From assembly GCA_900539455.1 (NCBI GenBank), contig UQCD01000001.1:323908-387907 (forward strand): 64,000 nucleotides of DNA, given 5' to 3'. Below, in pieces: positions 52,873 through 60,026 of this stretch. The DNA is from an uncultured Eubacteriales bacterium. GTDB lineage: Bacteria; Bacillota; Clostridia; Lachnospirales; Lachnospiraceae. Each line of letters starts with the position of its first letter. The first letter of the stretch is position 1. Under the pieces are notes generated by a model, which was not told where the DNA came from, ran no database searches, and saw nothing but the letters and a program-made list of their open reading frames with translations. The position numbers and the translations under genes are program-made.

Positions 52873-54168
52873 TTATTTATTATTTAATTCATATCGTAAT
52901 GATTCAAGCACTTGAATAGGTGATGACATCTTCTTATAGATTGCTTCAATATTATCTGTAACACATTCTAATTCAACATGATTATTTTCCATAGTAGATA
53001 CATAGTAATTGACTTTTTTATCTATACCATATTTATATGAAAACAAATTTATCGCATCCATAAAATATGGACTATGTGTTGTAACTACTACTGACAAATC
53101 AAACTGTTTCTGTAACAATACAATCATTTCCGCATAAGTAATTTGCCATTGTGGATGCAAATGTATTTCTGGTTCATCTAAAATCAACACATCTTTATCC
53201 TTTAAGCACCCCTTCTCAAGCAACATTTTTAATATCACAAACGACTTTAATCCTGTTGAAAGATTATGAAAACATATTGGCTTATCATAGTCCTTATTTT
53301 CTAAATAAAATTCTTCATCTTTACCTAATATTATATTTCCATTAACAACATTCTGTAATTTTTCATATATATCACTCAACTTTTCTTTTGCAAGAACTGT
53401 TTCAATTATACCATCAAACATATTTTCTCTATATTTATCAACAAGTAAATACTTAAGCATGTTATTCATTGTTGAAAGATTATTATACTTTGACAACTCA
53501 TCTATAATGAATGGATTATCAATATATATTGCTTTATGAATTATGTTAATCTCATCAACATAAGATTTACACTCATTGTTTTCAAAAATAATCTCATCAA
53601 CTTTACCCTTAATCTCCAATTTCAATATTGCTTTCAAAGCATCTCCTAACGCTAAAGAATTTATTTGCGAATGAAATACATCATTAAAAAAACTTGTAAT
53701 CATTTCCTCAACAATTGTCTTTTCTGGTAAACATAATATTTCGCTTGTACTTTCAGTAATCTCATCTATCAATTCTTCTGGAAAACTTGAAAATTCCCAT
53801 AACTGAATTGATTCACTAACAATTTTTCTAATCTTTTCCAATGAAATAGCTATTTCATCATTCATTAATTGGCGAACACCATTTGAAATCCTTCTCAATA
53901 TTCTTGATAAGTTTCGAATAGCCATAGATTTTGATCCTTCAATCAAATCGATATTACTTCGAAGTATGGTTCTATTTGCATTTTCAATAACTCTTATTCT
54001 TTCATTTATGATTTTATCTTCAATATCAGATAAAGAATTAAAAATTGAAAATATTACTTTTCCAATTGTACTTTTTCCTGTATTGTTTTCACCTGCTATC
54101 ACTGTTATGCCATCAACAATAATATCAGCTTTTTTAATTTTTGCAAAATTGTTTACGCTAAGTTTCAT
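52873..54168 (-). CDS. OLD/SMC-like AAA ATPase, candidate defence ATPase
   Basis: 431 residues, AAA_15/AAA_21 class. Walker A GENNTGKS at 26-33, a long helical insertion (about 50-280) that would form the coiled or clamp arm, ABC-like signature NLSTGLKSF near 300, Walker B VLILDEPEIHLHPQWQ, and VTTHSPYFMDAI as switch. Unlike OLD nucleases it ends soon after the ATPase core and has no TOPRIM domain; the nuclease may be the separate partner downstream. Such ATPases drive systems like Septu (PtuA), PARIS and Gabija. It resides in an island flanked by ppdK repeats. The exact system is not one I can name. Confidence 0.82.
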   Translation of the reverse strand: MKLSVNNFAKIKKADIIVDGITVIAGENNTGKSTIGKVIFSIFNSLSDIEDKIINERIRVIENANRTILRSNIDLIEGSKSMAIRNLSRILRRISNGVRQLMNDEIAISLEKIRKIVSESIQLWEFSSFPEELIDEITESTSEILCLPEKTIVEEMITSFFNDVFHSQINSLALGDALKAILKLEIKGKVDEIIFENNECKSYVDEINIIHKAIYIDNPFIIDELSKYNNLSTMNNMLKYLLVDKYRENMFDGIIETVLAKEKLSDIYEKLQNVVNGNIILGKDEEFYLENKDYDKPICFHNLSTGLKSFVILKMLLEKGCLKDKDVLILDEPEIHLHPQWQITYAEMIVLLQKQFDLSVVVTTHSPYFMDAINLFSYKYGIDKKVNYYVSTMENNHVELECVTDNIEAIYKKMSSPIQVLESLRYELNNK

Positions 54169-54403
54169 TTAAGTTCCCTTTCTTCAATCAACAAAGAGTA
54201 TAACTATTCTCATTTTATACCAATTTCTCTATAAATACAATCCCCAAATATTTTACTTACAGCAAAAAAGTTCATTTTTCTTCTTTATTATGTTATTAAA
54301 AAACACAACTTATGATTCCTCATACATTGGTTCTCATTTTAATAACATAGCTCACTCCTATTATGCCACTCCCAATCATTCTTTACACCAATAAATAATC
54401 AGT
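54169..54403. other. Intergenic stretch, nothing clear
   Basis: AT-rich stretch between the ATPase start and the right end of the IS200-type element. I see no promoter with a good -35/-10, no RNA gene and no repeat here. Confidence 0.5.
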
Positions 54404-54425
54404 ACCACCAGCTTAGTTGGTGGTT

Positions 54426-54525
54426 TGCTCTGCGGCTATAAGCCTGTGATACCTGCTAGCTCTAAAGAGCTATGAAGAGTTCGCCAGCCGCACTACTATC
54501 ACAGGCTGCCCCTTAAAGGTGCTTT
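54426..54525 (-). ncRNA. Pseudoknotted RNA at the IS200 right end, omega-RNA-like
   Basis: On the minus strand (downstream of tnpA, reading out through the right-end hairpin) two long helices interlock: AGCCTGTGATA (54497-54507) with TATCACAGGCT (54441-54451), and GCGGCT (54486-54491) with AGCCGC (54432-54437). The order a-b-a'-b' is a pseudoknot. A third hairpin, TAGCTC TAAA GAGCTA (54457-54472), lies inside. Structured RNAs at this place in IS605-type elements are omega-RNAs that guide TnpB. No TnpB is encoded here. Confidence 0.6.
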
Positions 54526-54560
54526 TTTATGCCTTATTTACTGGCTCACCCGTAAACGGA

Positions 54561-54995
54561 TCAATGTACTTTTTCAACGACCATTTGGTCATACTCTAAA
54601 TCCTCTTGTAATTGATTTCGTACATACTCTTCTACTTTCTTTGTATTTTTTCCTACCGTATCCACATAATACCCTCTACACCAAAAATGTCTATTTCCAT
54701 ATTTATACTTTAAATTCGCATGTCTTTCAAATATCATTAGCGAACTTTTTTCTTTTAAATATCCCATTATCTGCGACACACTATACTTTGGTGGTATACT
54801 TACAAACATATGAACATGATCTGGCATACACTCTGCTGCAATTATCTCAATACCTTTTCTTTTACATAATTCACTTAGTATATGTGACACATCCTGTCTT
54901 ATCTGTTTATATATTACTTTTCTTCTAAACTTTGGTGCAAATACTATATGATATTTGCAAGTCCACTTTGTGTATGCTAAACTATTATTGTCCAT
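54561..54995 (-). CDS. tnpA: IS200/IS605-family Y1 transposase TnpA
   Basis: 144 residues, normal length for TnpA. HUH motif in CMPDHVHMFVSIP, N-terminal YHIVFAPKFRRK, catalytic Tyr in the C-terminal helix KKVEEYVRNQLQ, and YYVDTVGKN. Single-strand peel-and-paste transposase acting at the hairpins on both sides. Intact. The leader carries GTTCGCCA, complementary to an unpaired part of the RNA at the other end of the element. Confidence 0.95.
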   Translation of the reverse strand: MDNNSLAYTKWTCKYHIVFAPKFRRKVIYKQIRQDVSHILSELCKRKGIEIIAAECMPDHVHMFVSIPPKYSVSQIMGYLKEKSSLMIFERHANLKYKYGNRHFWCRGYYVDTVGKNTKKVEEYVRNQLQEDLEYDQMVVEKVH

Positions 54996-55126
54996 TTTGG
55001 ATACCTACTTTACTATTTAGTACGATTGGCGAACCTTTACTAATTATAGCACTAGAGTTTTTTTACTTGAAGCTAAAGCTTATTGGAAACACACCTGCAT
55101 AGCAGGTGGTTTATTTTTATGTGGAT

Positions 55127-55233
55127 ACAAAAAACCCCAGACTACACTTTTACGCATAGTCTGGAGCTTATTAAACTAATATATTTGCTATATTAAGTTT
55201 TAAATTGTCTTATTTGTTAGAGATTGCTGCCTG
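55127..55233. repeat. Island-flanking repeat, copy B (native ppdK end and terminator)
   Basis: Covers the last codons of ppdK, its stop and the terminator; partner of 52093-52198. The 2.9 kb between the two copies (52199-55126) contains the IS200-type element and the ATPase/nuclease-like pair. Confidence 0.92.
55135..55175 (-). terminator. ppdK terminator
   Basis: Minus-strand CCAGACTA / TAGTCTGG hairpin with a 12-base loop and GGTTTTTT tract, 40 bases after the ppdK stop. Confidence 0.9.
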
Positions 55234-57846
55234 AGCTGCTGCTAATCTAGCGATTGGTACTCTAAATGGTGAGCATGATACATAATCAAGACCAATTCTA
55301 TGGCAGAATTCAACTGATGAAGGATCTCCACCGTGCTCGCCACAGATACCAACATGAAGCTTGTTGTTTACTGGCTTACCAAGCTTAATAGCTGTTTCCA
55401 TTAACTTACCAACACCTGTCTGGTCAAGCTTAGCAAATGGATCGTTTTCAAAGATCTTAGCATCATAGTAAGCATCTAAGAACTTACCAGCATCATCTCT
55501 TGAGAAACCGAATGTCATCTGTGTTAAGTCGTTTGTACCGAAGCAGAAGAAGTCAGCTTCCTTAGCGATTTCATCAGCTGTAAGAGCTGCTCTTGGGATT
55601 TCGATCATTGTACCAACTTCGTACTCAAGTTCAACACCTGCTGCTGCGATTTCAGCGTCTGCTGTTTCAACAACTGTCTTCTTAACGAATTTTAATTCCT
55701 TAACTTCACATACAAGAGGAATCATAATTTCTGGCTTAACATTCCAATCTGGATGAGCTTTCTTAACTTCGATAGCTGCACGGATAACAGCCTTTGTCTG
55801 CATCTTAGCGATTTCTGGATATGTTACAGCAAGACGACATCCTCTGTGACCCATCATAGGGTTGAATTCATGTAATGAAGCGATAATAGCCTTAATGTCT
55901 TCAACAGATTTGCCCTGAGCATCAGCAAGCTTCTTGATGTCATCTTCTTCTGTTGGAACGAATTCATGAAGAGGTGGATCAAGGAATCTGATTGTAACTG
56001 GGTTGCCTTCAAGTGCTTCGTAAAGAGCCTTGAAATCTCCCTGCTGATATGGAAGAATCTTTTCAAGAGCTGCTTCTCTTTCTTCTACTGTATCAGCACA
56101 AATCATTTCTCTGAATGCTGCAATTCTATCTTCTTCAAAGAACATATGCTCTGTACGGCAAAGACCAATACCTTCTGCACCAAGCTCACGAGCCTTCTTA
56201 GCATCTGCTGGTGTATCAGCATTTGTTCTAACCTTTAATGTTCTAAACTTATCAGCCCAAGCCATAACTCTTCCGAATGTACCAGCAATCTGAGCATCAA
56301 CTGTTGGGATAATACCAGCATAGATGTTACCTGTTGTACCATCGATAGAGATTTCTGAACCTTCTGTAAATGTCTGTCCAGCTAATGTGAACTTCTTGTT
56401 TTCTTCGTCCATATTGATGTCGCCACAACCAGATACACAGCAAGTACCCATACCACGAGCAACAACAGCAGCGTGTGATGTCATACCACCACGAACTGTA
56501 AGGATACCCTGAGCAGCCTTCATACCTGTAATATCTTCTGGAGATGTTTCAAGACGAACAAGAACTACCTTTTCTCCTCTTGCAGCCCATTCAACAGCAT
56601 CATCAGCTGTGAATACAACCTTACCACAAGCAGCTCCTGGAGATGCACCAAGACCTTTACCCATTGGTGTAGCAGCCTTAAGAGCAGCAGCATCAAACTG
56701 TGGGTGAAGAAGTGTATCAAGGTTACGAGGGTCAATCATCATAACAGCTTCTTCTTCTGTCTTATGTCCTTCATCAACAAGGTCACAAGCAATCTTAAGA
56801 GCAGCTGGAGCTGTTCTCTTACCATTACGACACTGAAGCATATATAACTTCTTGTTTTCTACTGTAAATTCCATATCCTGCATGTCATGGTAGTGATTTT
56901 CAAGAATATCACAAACCTTAATGAAATCAGCATATGCTTCTGGGAATTCCTGTTCCATCTGAGCGATTGGCATTGGTGTACGAACACCAGCAACAACATC
57001 TTCACCCTGAGCGTTAATAAGGAATTCACCCATAAGTTTATTTTCACCTGTAGCAGGATCTCTTGTGAAAGCAACACCTGTACCAGATTCATTATTTAAG
57101 TTACCGAATACCATAGGCATTACATTTACGGCTGTACCCCATGAGTAAGGGATATCATTATCTCTTCTGTAAACATTAGCACGAGGGTTATCCCATGACT
57201 TGAATACAGCTTCGATAGCAAGCTTTAACTGCTCTACTGGATCTGAAGGGAAATCCTGACCTAACTGCTTCTTGTATTCAGCCTTGAACTGAGCTGCAAG
57301 TTCTTTAAGGTCTTCAGCTGTAAGTTCTACATCGAACTTAACACCCTTCTTTTCTTTCATTTCGTCGATAAGCTGTTCAAAATACTTCTTACCAACTTCC
57401 ATAACTACATCAGAGAACATCTGGATAAATCTTCTGTATGAGTCATATACGAAACGAGCAAATGAAGGATCTGGATTGTTAGCGATCATTGCTTCTACTA
57501 CTTCGTCATTAAGACCAAGGTTAAGAATTGTATCCATCATACCAGGCATAGATGCTCTAGCACCTGAACGAACTGAAACGAGAAGAGGGTTCTTAAGATC
57601 ACCGAATTTCTTTCCGTTTACTTCTTCCATCCACTTAACGCCTTCCATAGCCTGAGCCATAATTTCGTCGTTAATCTTTCTACCGTCTTCATAGTACTGT
57701 GTACAAGCTTCTGTTGTAATTGTGAAACCCTGTGGTACTGGAAGTCCGATTTCTGTCATTTCTGCAAGGTTAGCGCCCTTACCACCAAGTAAGTTACGCA
57801 TGGTCATGTTACCTTCTTTGAAGGTATATACCCATTTGTTTGCCAT
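55210..57846 (-). CDS. ppdK: Pyruvate, phosphate dikinase
   Basis: 878 residues, normal length. ATP-grasp N-domain (KGANLAEMTEIGLPVPQGFTI, RSGARASMPGMMDTILNLG), phosphohistidine domain with GGMTSHAAVVARGMG, and C-terminal PEP domain with EGIGLCRTEHMFF and CGEHGGD (catalytic Cys). Interconverts pyruvate + ATP + Pi and PEP + AMP + PPi. In PPi-based glycolysis it makes ATP from PEP and PPi. Codon use is strongly biased to the highly expressed set, and a near-consensus promoter precedes it. Confidence 0.97.
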   Translation of the reverse strand: MANKWVYTFKEGNMTMRNLLGGKGANLAEMTEIGLPVPQGFTITTEACTQYYEDGRKINDEIMAQAMEGVKWMEEVNGKKFGDLKNPLLVSVRSGARASMPGMMDTILNLGLNDEVVEAMIANNPDPSFARFVYDSYRRFIQMFSDVVMEVGKKYFEQLIDEMKEKKGVKFDVELTAEDLKELAAQFKAEYKKQLGQDFPSDPVEQLKLAIEAVFKSWDNPRANVYRRDNDIPYSWGTAVNVMPMVFGNLNNESGTGVAFTRDPATGENKLMGEFLINAQGEDVVAGVRTPMPIAQMEQEFPEAYADFIKVCDILENHYHDMQDMEFTVENKKLYMLQCRNGKRTAPAALKIACDLVDEGHKTEEEAVMMIDPRNLDTLLHPQFDAAALKAATPMGKGLGASPGAACGKVVFTADDAVEWAARGEKVVLVRLETSPEDITGMKAAQGILTVRGGMTSHAAVVARGMGTCCVSGCGDINMDEENKKFTLAGQTFTEGSEISIDGTTGNIYAGIIPTVDAQIAGTFGRVMAWADKFRTLKVRTNADTPADAKKARELGAEGIGLCRTEHMFFEEDRIAAFREMICADTVEEREAALEKILPYQQGDFKALYEALEGNPVTIRFLDPPLHEFVPTEEDDIKKLADAQGKSVEDIKAIIASLHEFNPMMGHRGCRLAVTYPEIAKMQTKAVIRAAIEVKKAHPDWNVKPEIMIPLVCEVKELKFVKKTVVETADAEIAAAGVELEYEVGTMIEIPRAALTADEIAKEADFFCFGTNDLTQMTFGFSRDDAGKFLDAYYDAKIFENDPFAKLDQTGVGKLMETAIKLGKPVNNKLHVGICGEHGGDPSSVEFCHRIGLDYVSCSPFRVPIARLAAAQAAISNK

Positions 57847-57950
57847 TTTTAGTTCCTCCTAAATATACTTTATCCTATAAGGTTTGTCCTTATATACATT
57901 CTAACGCGTTTATGCACGCAAAAAGAGCATACTAACGCACTTACTTTTTC

Positions 57951-57979
57951 ATTATATCAACTACACCCAATTTAGTCAA
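57951..57979 (-). promoter_or_regulatory. ppdK promoter
   Basis: Minus strand: TTGACT (57974-57979), 17-base spacer, TATAAT (57951-57956). The leader of about 100 bases contains two GCGTTAGxATG repeats 31 bases apart and a small AAGG..CCTT hairpin. Confidence 0.85.
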
Positions 57980-58012
57980 TAATGATAGCTTACTTATTTT
58001 CTTGTATTTCCC

Positions 58013-59623
58013 TTATATTTCCCTTATAGCCTTTCTGACCTTAAATATCATTGATGGTGATACTGAAAGCTCATCCACTCCCATATCAATAAACCTTTTG
58101 GTCAATGAAGTATCTGCTCCTAATTCTCCACATATGCCTACCCAACAGCCATTTTTATGACCATTTTTTACTGTCATTTCAATCATTTTAAGGACTGCTG
58201 GATGGTGCGAGTCATAAAACGGCTCCAGCCTTTGATTTTGACGGTCAATAGCCAATGTGTACTGGGTTAAGTCATTTGTACCTATACTGAAAAAGTCCAC
58301 TTCCTTGCTTAATTCCTCGCTCATCATTACTGCCGCAGGAGTTTCAATCATAATGCCCTGTTCCACATCACCGTAAGGAATACCTATTTCATCAAGCTCT
58401 GCCTTAACCTCTGCTACTATCTCCTTAATTTTTTTTACTTCGTCTACAGAAATAATCATTGGATACATTATTGAGATATTGCCATAGGCACTGGCTCTAT
58501 AAATAGCTCTAAGCTGAGTTTTAAAAATTTCCGGCTTGCTAAGGCAGATTCTTATTGCTCTAAAGCCTAATGCCGGATTATCCTCTTTTCCAAGTTCAAA
58601 ATAATCTGCCTGCTTATCAGCACCTATATCAAGAGTTCTAATAATTACCTTTTTGCCTGCCATATTTTCAGCCACAGTCCTGTAAGCATTAAACTGCTCC
58701 TCCTCGCTTGGAAAATCCTTTTTTCCAATATATAAAAATTCACTTCTAAATAATCCGATGCCACCAGCATCATTTTTCAACACTGCCGCCACATCTGATA
58801 CACCACCAATATTTGCATACAGATTAATTTTCCGTCCGTCAGTAGTAATGTTTTCCTTACCTTTAAGCTCCTCTAAAAGTTTTCTTTGATTTTCGTCCTT
58901 TACCTGTTTTTCCTTCATATCCTGCAAAACAGTGTCATCAGGTTCTATGTAGACCACTCCCTCGTAGCCGTCTACAATAGCCATTTTTCCTTCAAGACCA
59001 TCTTCAAAATCCACATTAATAAGTGCAGGTATATTCATTGTCCTTGCAAGTATTGCAGTATGGGAATTTGTTGAGCCTTTTCTTGTTACAAAGGATAATA
59101 CCTTTGATTTATCCATTTGAACAGTTTCACTTGGTGCTAAATCTGTTGCAAAAATAATTGCCGGTTCGTCACCTAATATTGCATTTTGACCTTTTCCCTG
59201 CATAATCTCGATGATTCTGTTAGAAATATCCTTTACATCTGCTGCCCTTGCCTTCATATAATCATCGTCCATTGCAGCAAACATTTGTGAAAAGTTATCT
59301 GCTGTACATGCTACTGCATATTCAGCATTAACCTTTTGTGACTCAATAATATGGACTACAGACTCTATATAATCCAAGTCATCAACCATCATCTGATGTA
59401 CCTCAAATATCATAGCATTAGCCTGTCCAACCTCATTAAGTGCTTTCGTATAAAGCTCTCCCAACTGTTTTTTTGCTTCTGCTCTGCTATTTTCAAATTT
59501 TTGCTTCTCGGCATCTGTATCCTCTGTATGAACTCTTTTTACCTTGCTATCGTCTTTTTCATACACATGAACTTTTCCAATAGCAATGCCTTTGAAAACA
59601 CTTTTTCCACAATATTTTTTCAT
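58013..59623 (-). CDS. ptsI: PTS phosphotransferase enzyme I
   Basis: 536 residues from the ATG at 59623 (TTGGAGG before it). Phosphohistidine domain SFVTRKGSTNSHTAILARTMNIPA, PEP-binding VLRSEFLYI-like GIGLFRSEFLYIG, IMIETPAAVMMSEELSKEVDFFSIGTNDLTQY and the catalytic Cys in WVGICGELGAD. Takes phosphate from PEP and passes it to HPr. Encoded right after ptsH (51 bases) and in line with the fructose operon. Confidence 0.96.
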   Translation of the reverse strand: MKKYCGKSVFKGIAIGKVHVYEKDDSKVKRVHTEDTDAEKQKFENSRAEAKKQLGELYTKALNEVGQANAMIFEVHQMMVDDLDYIESVVHIIESQKVNAEYAVACTADNFSQMFAAMDDDYMKARAADVKDISNRIIEIMQGKGQNAILGDEPAIIFATDLAPSETVQMDKSKVLSFVTRKGSTNSHTAILARTMNIPALINVDFEDGLEGKMAIVDGYEGVVYIEPDDTVLQDMKEKQVKDENQRKLLEELKGKENITTDGRKINLYANIGGVSDVAAVLKNDAGGIGLFRSEFLYIGKKDFPSEEEQFNAYRTVAENMAGKKVIIRTLDIGADKQADYFELGKEDNPALGFRAIRICLSKPEIFKTQLRAIYRASAYGNISIMYPMIISVDEVKKIKEIVAEVKAELDEIGIPYGDVEQGIMIETPAAVMMSEELSKEVDFFSIGTNDLTQYTLAIDRQNQRLEPFYDSHHPAVLKMIEMTVKNGHKNGCWVGICGELGADTSLTKRFIDMGVDELSVSPSMIFKVRKAIREI

Positions 59624-59674
59624 GGGCTGCACCTCCAAAATTTGTAAAACCTGCTTTTAAATACCCTCTGCAAT

Positions 59675-59932
59675 CTATAAATTTTCTTTTAAAAATTCAC
59701 CAATACCGTCAATAGCAGCCTGTTCATCTTCACCCTCTGCTTTTACGGTAATTGTCATATCCTTCTTTACTCCTAAGCCCATAATCGCAAAAATTCTTTT
59801 TGCATCAGCTTCCTTGCCATTAATTGAAATGGTTACTTTGCTGGCATACTCGTTTGCCTTTTTTACTAATAAGCCTGCTGGTCTAGCGTGAATTCCTTCT
59901 GGGTCTGTTATTGTGTAATTAAATTCTTTCAT
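59675..59932 (-). CDS. ptsH: HPr phosphocarrier with Arg at position 46
   Basis: 85 residues. Active His15 in GIHARPAGLLVKK. The regulatory segment reads KRIFAIMGLG where Gram-positive HPr has KSIMGVMSLG, so position 46 is Arg (and 52 Gly) instead of Ser. Phosphotransfer from enzyme I to sugar-specific EIIA should work, but phosphorylation by HPr kinase and CcpA co-activation cannot. Located 94 bases after fruA, so it looks like the HPr of the fructose PTS; another, Ser46-type HPr or Crh may exist elsewhere in the genome. Confidence 0.93.
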   Translation of the reverse strand: MKEFNYTITDPEGIHARPAGLLVKKANEYASKVTISINGKEADAKRIFAIMGLGVKKDMTITVKAEGEDEQAAIDGIGEFLKENL

Positions 59933-60026
59933 TTCAAATACCTCGCTTTTTTATTTTTTGATGCTTACCTTTTTTATTTATCTTCTCCCCTCAGTTTGTT
60001 TTTGTCTGCGTTTTACTTATCACTTA

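Larger units (their letters stand above)
54404..55108 (-). mobile_element. IS200-type element, tnpA only
   Basis: Bounded by a right-end hairpin (ACCACCA..TGGTGGT, 54404-54424) and a left-end hairpin (CACCTGC ATA GCAGGTG, 55092-55108), the subterminal imperfect palindromes that TnpA of the IS200/IS605 family recognises. The element has one gene (tnpA) and no tnpB. Between tnpA and the right end lies a pseudoknotted RNA. No target duplication is expected for this family, and the exact cleavage sites were not determined. Confidence 0.85.

Noticed and set aside
52199..55126. Prophage or integrative conjugative element
   Set aside because: No integrase, structural, replication or transfer genes; only the ATPase pair and an IS200-type element.
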